Below are positions 12,771 to 19,241 of a stretch of DNA of 21,716 bases, piece after piece; within the stretch, counting starts at the first letter, position 1, and the number at the start of each line of letters is the position of its first letter. A program made the position numbers and the translations under genes. The notes under the pieces are model-generated. The model was not told the origin of the DNA and made no database searches. It worked only from the letters and a program-made list of their open reading frames with translations. This DNA comes from a virus. Location of the stretch: positions 1 through 21,716 of the IMG/VR virus record IMGVR_UViG_3300046758_000089. The stretch is one strand, 5' to 3'.

Positions 12771-13007
12771 ATGATTTATTCCGTACTAGAATCCACAATG
12801 CGTTCAGCAATTGATAAGGATGAAAATAAAAAAGAAGACGGTTCCATTAACTGGAACTTCGTAGATGCAGACGCTTATATGGATTGCAAGAACTTATTCC
12901 GTAGCGATGCAGACTTTTATGAAGCATTTGACGACATTGGTGGCAAGATCCAAGCAGAGCAAAGAGGCGTCGATGCATTTGGTAATCAACTTGAGATGGA
13001 GGTATAA
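12771..13007 (+). CDS. Small acidic early protein, unknown
   Basis: 78 residues, acidic (MIYSVLESTMRSAIDKDENK...), with a repeated aspartate/phenylalanine pattern in the second half (SDADFYEAFDDIGGK). It is the first gene after early promoter P1; AGAGAGG lies about 8 nt before its ATG. No family is recognised. Early position and acidity would suit a host-protein inhibitor, but this is only a guess. Confidence 0.75.
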   Translation: MIYSVLESTMRSAIDKDENKKEDGSINWNFVDADAYMDCKNLFRSDADFYEAFDDIGGKIQAEQRGVDAFGNQLEMEV

Positions 13008-13010
13008 ATT

Positions 13011-13337
13011 ATGTTTTACATTTATGAAAAGAGTTCAACTTATATTATAGGCAAGCCAGACAGAAATGGTGTAGCCCGTCCTGATCACAGGCAGTGGTAC
13101 AAAACAATGTCGGCGGCCAAAGCAGGACTGACTAGGATTGCAAAGGCAGAAGGTTTGTTAGAAACGGATGACAATCATGCGTTCTTTCGTTATGCAATCG
13201 CAGAAACAGAATACTTCCACAAGAGTATTGAAGCAAGTCGCAAGGCAAAGAACATGATGAGTGGCGAATGGTTTGTAGAGCCAATTAACACCCCAGGTTA
13301 TATGAGTCCTGCACGTGAATCTTATTGGAGTATGTAA
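13011..13337 (+). CDS. Small early protein, unknown
   Basis: 108 residues starting MFYIYEKSSTYIIGKPDRNG, 3 nt after the previous stop, with GGAGG 8 nt upstream. A beta-rich N-terminus is followed by a helix (TMSAAKAGLTRIAKAEGL) and a C-terminus ending ESYWSM. No catalytic motif is visible. The stop overlaps the SWIM gene start as TAATG. Confidence 0.75.
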   Translation: MFYIYEKSSTYIIGKPDRNGVARPDHRQWYKTMSAAKAGLTRIAKAEGLLETDDNHAFFRYAIAETEYFHKSIEASRKAKNMMSGEWFVEPINTPGYMSPARESYWSM

Positions 13338-13585
13338 TGCCAAAGTTTAAGCAATCTTATATGAAGCCGACATTCAAATATGATACGAGCATATTCGAAG
13401 GCTTGACATGGAAAGAACCCAACTCTAAAGGTACTGACACCTATGACATCACATTAGAGGCCAAAGGCTTCACTTGTGATTGTCCAGGCTTTACTTTTAG
13501 GGGTAGGTGTAAGCATACTCTAATCGTTAACAACAGGGTCAAGAGAGCTATTGATAGCGAAGTCCCTGAATACTATACTGTCTAG
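13337..13585 (+). CDS. Small SWIM-type zinc finger protein
   Basis: 82 residues from the ATG at 13337, coupled to the previous stop (TAATG). Residues 46-60, TCDCPGFTFRGRCKH, form a CxC...CxH zinc site (C47, C49, C58, H60), the SWIM pattern found in DNA- or protein-binding modules of bacterial helicases and transposases. Here the domain stands almost alone with about 45 residues before it. The likely role is nucleic acid or protein binding early in infection. Confidence 0.82.
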   Translation: MPKFKQSYMKPTFKYDTSIFEGLTWKEPNSKGTDTYDITLEAKGFTCDCPGFTFRGRCKHTLIVNNRVKRAIDSEVPEYYTV

Positions 13586-13598
13586 GAGGACATATGAA

Positions 13599-13781
13599 AT
13601 GATAGAAGGATTTATTTTATTAGCCTATATATTAGGCACAGGCTTTGGCTGGTGGGTTGGCAGAAGTTCGGGTTTGAAACAAGGCATTGCCCAAACTGTT
13701 GATAATCTTATTGAACAAGGTTTTCTTAAATGGAAAGGTTCAAAATCGAATCCAGAAGTTATGAAATGGAACGAAAAATAA
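13599..13781 (+). CDS. Small single-helix membrane protein
   Basis: 60 residues from the ATG at 13599 (GGAGG about 9 nt upstream). The N-terminal hydrophobic segment (about 3-22, EGFILLAYILGTGFGWWVG) is followed by a soluble basic tail. An upstream in-frame start at 13551 lies inside the SWIM gene. No family is recognised. Confidence 0.65.
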   Translation: MIEGFILLAYILGTGFGWWVGRSSGLKQGIAQTVDNLIEQGFLKWKGSKSNPEVMKWNEK

Positions 13782-13795
13782 TCTTCCAAAAGAGG

Positions 13796-13824
13796 TTGAC
13801 TTTTATATCCGTTGACCATATACT
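13796..13824 (+). promoter_or_regulatory. Early promoter P2
   Basis: CCAAAAGAGG then TTGACT, 17 bp, TATACT, then GTATAAACAATAAGGC, leading to the 13863 operon. Confidence 0.9.
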
Positions 13825-13862
13825 GTATAAACAATAAGGCAATTAAACAGAGAGGCAATTAA

Positions 13863-14162
13863 ATGGCAAACTTAGTAACAAAGGCAAGCGAACTTATCTA
13901 TCAAATGGATGGTCCACAACTTCAAGAGATTATTGAGGCTGTTCAACTCAAAAGACAATACTTAGCCAAGCAGGCTATTAAGAACTTTATCAAAGGTGAT
14001 ATGGTTCAGTTCACTTCACGTAGAACAGGTGGTAAAGTGAATGCCACTGTTGAAAAAGTGAATAAGAAATATGTTATTGTTTCTACTCACATTGGTGGTG
14101 AGAAGTGGAGAGTACCTGCAACCATGCTAACCAAATTGAGTGACATCAAGGCATCTGCATAA
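13863..14162 (+). CDS. Small protein with SH3/KOW-like C-terminal barrel
   Basis: 99 residues. An N-terminal helix (about 1-45) is followed by a basic beta-rich region, KGDMVQFTSRRTGGKVNATVEKVNKKYVIVST (within about 44-76), resembling SH3-like barrels found in phage proteins. No catalytic residues are seen. It leads the P2 operon and its stop overlaps the next ATG (TAATG). It may bind nucleic acid or a host factor. Confidence 0.75.
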   Translation: MANLVTKASELIYQMDGPQLQEIIEAVQLKRQYLAKQAIKNFIKGDMVQFTSRRTGGKVNATVEKVNKKYVIVSTHIGGEKWRVPATMLTKLSDIKASA

Positions 14163-14380
14163 TGGGTCCTTGGTCCGAAGCAAAACAAATGGAGAGAGCA
14201 GAGTCGATCAAACGCCTGCTCGATACCAACCCTGACTTAGATCCTATCTATAAAGGTATGTGGCAGAAGCACCTATCTAATTTGGCTTTGAATGAAGCCA
14301 CATATAATTATAGAGTCAAACACGTCTATTCGTTATTGAAACCAAAGCATAAGGTTTGGGATAGATATGGCACAGAATAA
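14162..14380 (+). CDS. Small helical protein, unknown
   Basis: 72 residues, charged and helical (SEAKQMERAESIKRLLDTN...), tyrosine- and lysine-rich in the C-terminal half. Coupled to the gene before by TAATG and overlapping the gene after by 14 nt. No family is recognised. Confidence 0.7.
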   Translation: MGPWSEAKQMERAESIKRLLDTNPDLDPIYKGMWQKHLSNLALNEATYNYRVKHVYSLLKPKHKVWDRYGTE

Positions 14381-14591
14381 GAAATGGTCTATGAGTGCCA
14401 AGTTCACTCAGCCATATCACGGCTTAGGTAGCAGACAATTAAATGAATATATCAAAGGCAATGATCAGACAGTAGACAATGAACTGGCATGGATTGATTA
14501 TGTTGAAGAAGAATTTATCCAAAAGATGTTGACTTATCCAGACGCTGAAGCTATACTGAATAAAATTAAAAAGGAGATGCGAAATGATTAA
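14367..14591 (+). CDS. Small early protein, unknown
   Basis: 74 residues, beginning MAQNKKWSMSAKFTQPYHGL, with an acidic central part (ELAWIDYVEEEFIQKML) and a basic C-terminal helix. Overlaps its neighbours by 14 nt and 8 nt. No family is recognised. Confidence 0.7.
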   Translation: MAQNKKWSMSAKFTQPYHGLGSRQLNEYIKGNDQTVDNELAWIDYVEEEFIQKMLTYPDAEAILNKIKKEMRND

Positions 14592-14727
14592 AGCGATTGT
14601 TTACATAGGGGTGGGTGCCTTTCTTGCCTATCTTTACATGAACCCAGGTGATGTTACCGGAGCCACAGATATGCTCAAGTCAGGTATCAATCAAGGTGCA
14701 ACGATTATCCAAGAGGCTACTGAATAA
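14584..14727 (+). CDS. 47-residue membrane peptide
   Basis: One hydrophobic helix at the N-terminus (KAIVYIGVGAFLAYLYM) and a polar tail (GATDMLKSGINQGATIIQEATE). It overlaps the previous gene by 8 nt and its stop overlaps the next start (TAATG). No family is recognised. Confidence 0.65.
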   Translation: MIKAIVYIGVGAFLAYLYMNPGDVTGATDMLKSGINQGATIIQEATE

Positions 14728-14993
14728 TGATTGACATTCGAAAAGTTGAAGTAGGTAAATCATATGCCTGCAAGTTTAAGGTAGAACATATTTTAGATGA
14801 ATATGATCGCATACCAGGCCTAAGCGACACACCTATTAAAGGGCTTGGATGGTATGAAGGCTTTGGTGAATTAATGCAAAGAGATTCCGAAAAGCAATTG
14901 GTTAAGATACTCGACGAAAAGAGTAAAAAAGAATTCGTTGTTCCATTTGATCAAATATGGGATGTTGACGTAGTAGAATACGTAGAGGAATAA
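14727..14993 (+). CDS. Small beta-rich protein, unknown
   Basis: 88 residues, acidic, with alternating strands (VGKSYACKFKVEHIL..., QLVKILDEKSKKEFVVPFDQIWDV) that look like an SH3-type fold. Starts by TAATG overlap and ends 1 nt before the HD-hydrolase gene. Unknown function. Confidence 0.7.
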   Translation: MIDIRKVEVGKSYACKFKVEHILDEYDRIPGLSDTPIKGLGWYEGFGELMQRDSEKQLVKILDEKSKKEFVVPFDQIWDVDVVEYVEE

Positions 14994-14994
14994 A

Positions 14995-15507
14995 ATGAAA
15001 GACTCAGCAATTATTACTGCCGCCAAGATGTTGGCAGGCGAAGCTCACAAAGGACAGATGAGAAAGTATGGCGGATTGCCGTATATCATTCACCCTATTG
15101 AGGTAGCCACTATTGTAGAAGAAGCAGGTGGGACTGACAATATGATTGCGGCGGCTTTATTGCATGACGTGGTAGAAGATTGCCCAGGCTACACCTTTGA
15201 GACTATTGCAGACAAGGTTAGTCCAGAGGTTGCCGAATTGGTTAGAGGTATGACAGAAGCATCTAAGCCTGAAGATGGTAATAGAGCCACTAGGAAGGAA
15301 ATAGATAAAAACTTCTTAGCCGAGCAGAGTGCAGAAGTTCAAACCATTAAGTATGCCGATGTCATTTCAAATAGCAAAGACATTAGAGCTTATGATCCAA
15401 AGTTCGCAGAGGTTTATTTTAGAGAGATCAAAGCCTTGTTAGAAGTTATGGACAAAGGCGATCCTGCATTATATTCTAAGGCAATTGAAGCAGTCAATCA
15501 AAATTAA
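14995..15507 (+). CDS. HD-domain alarmone hydrolase (SpoT/MESH1-like)
   Basis: 170 residues, the size of a stand-alone small alarmone hydrolase. Metal and substrate motifs match the SpoT/MESH1 hydrolase domain: AHKGQMRK (H18, R23), PYIIHPIEVA (H33), LLHDVVED (H57, D58, E61, D62) and IKYADVISN (D122, N126). No synthetase, TGS or ACT domain is present, so it should only degrade. Predicted reaction: (p)ppGpp to GDP or GTP plus pyrophosphate. As the last gene of an early operon it would switch off the host stringent response or an alarmone-based defence. It may instead act on another pyrophosphorylated nucleotide. Confidence 0.88.
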   Translation: MKDSAIITAAKMLAGEAHKGQMRKYGGLPYIIHPIEVATIVEEAGGTDNMIAAALLHDVVEDCPGYTFETIADKVSPEVAELVRGMTEASKPEDGNRATRKEIDKNFLAEQSAEVQTIKYADVISNSKDIRAYDPKFAEVYFREIKALLEVMDKGDPALYSKAIEAVNQN

Positions 15508-15535
15508 AAAAGATTAGAATGTCAGCCAAAAGAGG

Positions 15536-15564
15536 TTGACATTCCTTACGACTGAACGTATAAT
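15536..15564 (+). promoter_or_regulatory. Early promoter P3
   Basis: CCAAAAGAGG then TTGACA, 17 bp, TATAAT, then GTATATATAATTAG, consensus at both hexamers. Confidence 0.9.
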
Positions 15565-15598
15565 GTATATATAATTAGAAAACAAAGGAGGGCATCCA

Positions 15599-15841
15599 AT
15601 GTCTACAGATTTAAGAAACGTTCCAAACTGTGAAGCAGAGAATGAATTACACCAAACACGTTTTTGGGGTGGCAAGGACAGAGCGACTTGTGTGCAGGTT
15701 ACTCAACGTAAACGTAAAGGTGAGAACAACGGTATAGCCGGCGACTTCTTCAACCATATACAATTGACACGTGAGCAGGCAGGTGCATTGGCTGTGGAGT
15801 TGATGTTATTTTCTCAAGAACGTGAAGTGGAGGACATATAA
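15599..15841 (+). CDS. Small early protein, unknown
   Basis: 80 residues. AAAGGAGGGCATCCA precedes the ATG, a very strong Shine-Dalgarno of a type shared by other promoter-led genes here. The protein has a basic middle (VTQRKRKGENNG) and a C-terminal helix (LTREQAGALAVELMLFSQE). Its form suggests a small binding protein. Coupled to the next gene by TAATG. Confidence 0.75.
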   Translation: MSTDLRNVPNCEAENELHQTRFWGGKDRATCVQVTQRKRKGENNGIAGDFFNHIQLTREQAGALAVELMLFSQEREVEDI

Positions 15842-16044
15842 TGGCAACTGAAAAGGATTGGGTAGCTGATCCTCTTCCACCATTACCAAGCAAGTTTCGT
15901 CTATTCTGTTCTAACAAATGGTGGGAACACCAAGACGAAATCTTTGCCTGGACAGGATCTAATCCTAAATACGATAACCGATATTATTTCAATAAGCATA
16001 AATGGTTGCTCAGAGATATGTTTAAAGAACAAGAAGGGAAATAA
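15841..16044 (+). CDS. Small aromatic-rich protein, unknown
   Basis: 67 residues, rich in W, F, Y and K (LFCSNKWWEHQDEIFAW), starting by TAATG overlap. No membrane segment or known motif. Probably co-translated with the next gene, which starts 1 nt after its stop. Confidence 0.7.
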   Translation: MATEKDWVADPLPPLPSKFRLFCSNKWWEHQDEIFAWTGSNPKYDNRYYFNKHKWLLRDMFKEQEGK

Positions 16045-16045
16045 G

Positions 16046-16306
16046 ATGGCTTATTATACTCACACAAAAGATCCTATTGGTGCATTCGTTGAAAAGAGTG
16101 TAGGCAATACTTTTGAATTCTCAGAGAACACTGACGAACATAAGGACGAATATCCGCATTTGATTTGGGTAGGCGACACTATAGGTTGGCCTTATCGTTA
16201 TGGCGAAGTGAAAAAGACTGTGGCCTATGTGGTTACTGACGAAGACGAAAGAGGCGGTGACTTCGTAGAGAAGTGGATGCTAAAGAAGAAGTGGGATTAT
16301 GTCTAA
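16046..16306 (+). CDS. Small early protein, unknown
   Basis: 86 residues from the ATG at 16046, chosen over an in-frame start at 15944 lying inside the previous gene. AAGAAGGG is upstream. Sequence is acidic and beta-rich (TIGWPYRYGEVKKTVAYVVTDEDE). Overlaps the next small basic gene by 8 nt. No family is recognised. Confidence 0.72.
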   Translation: MAYYTHTKDPIGAFVEKSVGNTFEFSENTDEHKDEYPHLIWVGDTIGWPYRYGEVKKTVAYVVTDEDERGGDFVEKWMLKKKWDYV

Positions 16307-16466
16307 GAATAATTGTAGCAGACCTCAAGCACCTAAGATCCGTAATTGGGTCGCCAAGGCATTAAGGAGCACTGAGAGTCCTTTCAAAGCTCGTACCGAA
16401 CGAGATCGCACTAAATGGAATAGAAAAATAAAACATCCAAAAGGGGTTGACTTATACGATAAATGA
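16299..16466 (+). CDS. Small basic protein whose 3' end encodes a promoter
   Basis: 55 residues, strongly basic (RTERDRTKWNRKIKHPKGVD in the second half). It overlaps the previous gene by 8 nt. The last codons contain the CCAAAAGGGG and -35 of early promoter P4, and the stop TGA lies in the promoter spacer. The basic charge suggests nucleic acid binding. Confidence 0.6.
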   Translation: MSKNNCSRPQAPKIRNWVAKALRSTESPFKARTERDRTKWNRKIKHPKGVDLYDK

Positions 16467-16475
16467 TCGTATAAT
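16447..16475 (+). promoter_or_regulatory. Early promoter P4
   Basis: CCAAAAGGGG then TTGACT, 17 bp, TATAAT, then GTATATAATAATTAGGC. The -35 and spacer overlap the end of the 16299 gene. Confidence 0.9.
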
Positions 16476-16513
16476 GTATATAATAATTAGGCAATAACAA
16501 AAGGGCAAAACAA

Positions 16514-16714
16514 ATGAATCAAAAATATATCCAAATTGGAACTAAGGTTAACAGTAATCACGGTGAAGCAAAGGTTACAGGAATCGAGCTATGTAAGAAT
16601 GGTGAGAAGTACGGTATTGATATGCCAAAGGTTTTCTTAGAAGATAAAGACAGATGCACATTTGATCTAGACAACGGTCATTGGGCTTATGGTTATCAAG
16701 TTCAACCAATATAG
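16514..16714 (+). CDS. Small early protein, unknown
   Basis: 66 residues, sole gene between P4 and P5. It has a short beta-rich pattern (IQIGTKVNSNHGEAKVTGIEL) and two tryptophan/tyrosine clusters near the end, like a small SH3-type fold. The stop lies 1 nt before the next -35. Confidence 0.7.
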   Translation: MNQKYIQIGTKVNSNHGEAKVTGIELCKNGEKYGIDMPKVFLEDKDRCTFDLDNGHWAYGYQVQPI

Positions 16715-16715
16715 G

Positions 16716-16744
16716 TTGACTTCTATTTTAGAAGGTGCTATATT
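16716..16744 (+). promoter_or_regulatory. Early promoter P5
   Basis: GG then TTGACT, 17 bp, TATATT. The CCAAAA element is missing and the -10 is weaker, so this looks like a diverged member of the family. Confidence 0.75.
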
Positions 16745-16774
16745 AAATTATAAACTAAACAAAGGGTAGATAAA

Positions 16775-17227
16775 ATGGGAACTAGAAGTTCAATCGCAAT
16801 CAAAACTGAAGACGGAATCAAAGCAATTTATTGTCACTGGGATGGTTATGTAGATCATAACGGTAAGATTCTAAAAGAATTCTATAACACTACAGACAAG
16901 GTGAATGAGCTGATTGCTCTAGGAGACCTATCAAGTCTACGACAAGAGCCAGGCGAGGCACATGACTTTGACAGAGGTGATGACAGCCTAGGACTTACAG
17001 ACAATTGGTGTATGGCCTACGGTAGAGACCGTGGTGAAAAAGATACAGAGGCTCAGACATTTGAAACTATTGCTGAGTGGGTAGAGGCTGAAGCAGAAAG
17101 ATGGTGTGAATATTTTTATCTGTTTGATGGTCAAGACTGGATCGTATCAAACGGCAAAAAGGACTCATCAGGTTGCTTCGAGTTTGATTTCTTAGAGGTA
17201 GCAATCCTAAAAGAAATTGTAAGTTAA
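16775..17227 (+). CDS. Conserved phage protein of the MGTRSxIAI type
   Basis: 150 residues beginning MGTRSSIAIKTEDGIKAIYC, then HWDGYVDHNGKILKEFY. This N-terminal pattern with a conserved H-W-D-G-Y is familiar from many phages and bacteria as a conserved uncharacterised protein. Acidic overall, with a tryptophan-rich C-terminal half. Conserved H, D and C residues could bind metal, but no enzyme class is assigned. Confidence 0.8.
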   Translation: MGTRSSIAIKTEDGIKAIYCHWDGYVDHNGKILKEFYNTTDKVNELIALGDLSSLRQEPGEAHDFDRGDDSLGLTDNWCMAYGRDRGEKDTEAQTFETIAEWVEAEAERWCEYFYLFDGQDWIVSNGKKDSSGCFEFDFLEVAILKEIVS

Positions 17228-17240
17228 TTTCCAAAAGGGG

Positions 17241-17269
17241 TTGACTTCTATGCAGAAAGATCATATACT
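17241..17269 (+). promoter_or_regulatory. Early promoter P6
   Basis: CCAAAAGGGG then TTGACT, 17 bp, TATACT, then GTATAGACAATAAAG. Confidence 0.9.
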
Positions 17270-17405
17270 GTATAGACAATAAAGAATTAGAAGGTGGTTA
17301 TGAATGGTGAATACTAGTTTACGTTATATTAAACCAGAGTCCGATTATTTGCAAACCAAGGCTCGGCCACTTTCTACCTTAAACAATTTAACCGGAGGGC
17401 ATTCC

Positions 17406-17765
17406 ATGGAAGACAATTTTATTCAAGAACGTGATCATTACGATAACCTAAAAGCAGAACTAGGTTATGATACTGTATTTGATTTAGACCTAAGAGGCTG
17501 TAAGCCTTTAGACTACAAATATTTCACAGACGACAAGCCGTTGATGATTACCTACAAGGTGATCAAAGACATGGGTCCTACCTTTAACGATACTGAATGG
17601 GTGACATTCACAGCCGTTGCAAAAGATGGCACCTTAGGCGAGCTTTGGAAAGCTGGTGAGTCTTTGTATCAACAGGCCAAATTGGCTGTAGGTGACTGGC
17701 ACATTTTTATTGAAGGCTTCGACGAAGCAGATGATGGATCACTAGAACTGGTAACAGGTTCATAA
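17406..17765 (+). CDS. Acidic early protein, unknown
   Basis: 119 residues from the ATG at 17406, chosen for the strong GGAGGGCATTCC before it. The same frame is open from an ATG at 17304 that also has a usable AAGGTGG, so a form with 34 extra residues or a separate leader is possible. The protein is acidic and aromatic with a helix (GELWKAGESLYQQAKLAVG, about 79-97). Its stop overlaps the lipoprotein start (TAATG). Confidence 0.75.
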   Translation: MEDNFIQERDHYDNLKAELGYDTVFDLDLRGCKPLDYKYFTDDKPLMITYKVIKDMGPTFNDTEWVTFTAVAKDGTLGELWKAGESLYQQAKLAVGDWHIFIEGFDEADDGSLELVTGS

Positions 17766-17944
17766 TGAGGCTTATCTTAATATTGGCACTGGCATTCTCT
17801 TTGAGTGCCTGTGGCTCCCATACAATTAAACAAATCAACAAGGTTAGAATGATCGGTACCCTTTCGAAAGCAGGGGTCACTGAAGAAGCAACCAATTGCA
17901 TCAAAGACATCTTCGACCCTAACAATAGAGGAAGTGGGTGTTGA
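17765..17944 (+). CDS. Small early lipoprotein
   Basis: 59 residues. MRLILILALAFSLSACGS is a lipoprotein signal with lipobox LSAC (C16). The mature 44-residue part has two further cysteines (TNCIK and the C-terminal GSGC). Early expression of a lipid-anchored peptide would suit superinfection exclusion or envelope changes, but no direct evidence exists. Coupled by TAATG; the stop is followed directly by a TTG start. Confidence 0.72.
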   Translation: MRLILILALAFSLSACGSHTIKQINKVRMIGTLSKAGVTEEATNCIKDIFDPNNRGSGC

Positions 17945-18190
17945 TTGGACAAAACTTATAAGTCTTATCCTGCCTGTGTAGGTTTATCTTACGTAGGAAG
18001 TGGTTGGGCTAAAGGATCTAGAACAGAATGTTGGAACGATATGAAAAGTCGGCCCTGGCCTTTGTACCTTAGATTTCTACCCCCGAGCTGGGTATCATTT
18101 GATAGAGATGGTGCTAGGCTTTTTATATTTCATAGAGAAAGGATCCAGCAATGGCAAGAGAAGAAACGACGACAGAAGAACAGGCATTAA
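17945..18190 (+). CDS. Small basic protein, probable TTG start
   Basis: 81 residues, aromatic and basic (PWPLYLRFLPPSWVSFDRDG, then HRERIQQWQEKKRRQKNRH). The frame starts with TTG immediately after the lipoprotein TGA (TGATTG). The first in-frame ATG is 32 codons later. Its 3' end overlaps the next gene by 40 nt, which lowers confidence. Two cysteines lie in the N-terminal half. Confidence 0.5.
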   Translation: MDKTYKSYPACVGLSYVGSGWAKGSRTECWNDMKSRPWPLYLRFLPPSWVSFDRDGARLFIFHRERIQQWQEKKRRQKNRH

Positions 18191-18318
18191 TCGACGCATG
18201 GCTAAAGAAGAATAAGCCTACAGTCTGTCCGCCAATGGAACGTACCAACCCAGACGATGTAAAGGCTATCTGGAAAAGAGGACGTGGTAGAAAGCCTGCC
18301 GCAAAGAAAAAGAATTAA
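18151..18318 (+). CDS. Small AT-hook-like basic peptide
   Basis: 55 residues with AAAGGA 7 nt before the ATG. The first half is acidic and helical (EETTTEEQALIDAWLKKNKP); the end is KRGRGRKPAAKKK, an AT-hook-like core (RGRGRKP) that grips the minor groove of AT-rich DNA. A chromatin- or replication-linked role early in infection is plausible; no family is recognised. Confidence 0.65.
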   Translation: MAREETTTEEQALIDAWLKKNKPTVCPPMERTNPDDVKAIWKRGRGRKPAAKKKN

Positions 18319-18325
18319 GAGACGT

Positions 18326-18490
18326 GTCGTTGATAGCGACTAATAGGGGATGGTAGCACCCTATGATGAGAAGATGGGTAACACCATCAAAACTCAGACC
18401 CGATGGTAGTATGCCCGGCACAAGGATGTCGTTAGATAGGTAAGGTGAGGCCGGTTTGAACCGGGTTCGATCTAATCGTTTTGAAACTAT
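18326..18490 (+). ncRNA. Candidate structured non-coding RNA
   Basis: Between the AT-hook-like gene and promoter P7 there is no ORF but a chain of stems. These are GTCG/CGAC (18326-18340), ATAGGG/CCCTAT (18343-18364), GATGG/CCATC (18373-18388), and TTAGAT/ATCTAA enclosing CCGGT/ACCGG (about 18432-18477). It starts a few nt after the stop codon, so it may be the processed 3' end of the P6 transcript. A TTCGATC heptamer is present, but no tRNA cloverleaf can be built. The class is unknown. Confidence 0.5.
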
Positions 18491-18523
18491 TCCTATCTCC
18501 TAAATCTTTTCTGCCAAAAGTGG

Positions 18524-18552
18524 TTGACTTCTGCTAATAATGATCGTATAAT
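18524..18552 (+). promoter_or_regulatory. Early promoter P7
   Basis: CCAAAAGTGG then TTGACT, 17 bp, TATAAT, then GTATATAATAATTAGGC. Only a few bases differ from P1 over roughly 75 bp. Confidence 0.92.
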
Positions 18553-18590
18553 GTATATAATAATTAGGCATAACAGAGAGGCACAAATAA

Positions 18591-19241
18591 ATGGCATATG
18601 TATCACAAGACGATAAGGCAAAACTAGCACCACAGATTAAGAAGGTGCTTTCCAAGTACGGCATGAAAGGTTCTATTTCAATCCGTCATCACATGAGTTT
18701 GGTAGTAACAATCCAAAGCGGATCAATTGAGTTTGATCATTCGCATGGTGATGGTTATACTCAGGTAAATGTTTACCACATTGACAGTCACTACGAAGGC
18801 AAGGCGAAGGCTTTCCTTACAGAACTATTGGCCGCAATGAAGGGTCCAGACTATTTTAATAATGATGATGCGATGACAGACTATTTTCATAGATCACATT
18901 ATACAGATATCAACATAGGTAAATGGAACAAGCCTTACTTCATGCAAGTAAGCAAGCCTAAGAAGACTAAGGCCGCTAAGAAGGCTTCTAAGACGGTCGT
19001 AAAGGCGTCTAAGACTACATCATTCAACGGATGGACACCTGAAGTAATCCAAGGTTCTAAAAGTATTAAGGTACCTGAGAGCTTTACCATTGCAGATGGT
19101 GATACTGCTGAAGCGGTTGCACGTATGACACTCACAGAACGTGAGAAGTTCGTTGCAGACATGGTTAGTCGTTATCCAACCCTAGCAGATCAGTTGATGA
19201 GTTCAATTGGTTACGAGCTTATGGAAAAAGAAGGCTACTAA
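18591..19241 (+). CDS. LPD29-like phage protein with lysine-rich linker
   Basis: 216 residues. The N-terminal ~110 residues (DDKAKLAPQIKKVLSKYGMK, HMSLVVTIQSG, YTQVNVYHIDSHYEGKAKAF) resemble the LPD29 domain found in large polyvalent proteins of phages and mobile elements. A lysine/alanine/serine-rich linker (about 122-143, KPKKTKAAKKASKTVV) follows, like a histone tail, then a C-terminal domain. LPD29 function is unknown. Strong early expression is expected from P7. The basic linker suggests nucleic acid contact. Confidence 0.78.
   Translation: MAYVSQDDKAKLAPQIKKVLSKYGMKGSISIRHHMSLVVTIQSGSIEFDHSHGDGYTQVNVYHIDSHYEGKAKAFLTELLAAMKGPDYFNNDDAMTDYFHRSHYTDINIGKWNKPYFMQVSKPKKTKAAKKASKTVVKASKTTSFNGWTPEVIQGSKSIKVPESFTIADGDTAEAVARMTLTEREKFVADMVSRYPTLADQLMSSIGYELMEKEGY

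Noticed and set aside
12865-13050. Second plus-strand frame overlapping the 12771 and 13011 genes
   Set aside because: It spans the end of one gene and the start of another in a different frame and has no ribosome binding site.
17067-17279. Minus-strand frame across the end of the 16775 gene and P6
   Set aside because: It includes a clear plus-strand promoter and is antisense to a conserved gene.
18450-18480. tRNA-like T-arm sequence GGTTCGATC
   Set aside because: No matching 5-bp T stem, anticodon arm or acceptor can be built around it; reported only as part of a structured region.
12709-18590. CRISPR-like array from the repeated 75-bp blocks
   Set aside because: The repeats are promoters spaced by hundreds to thousands of bases with genes between them, not regular short spacers.
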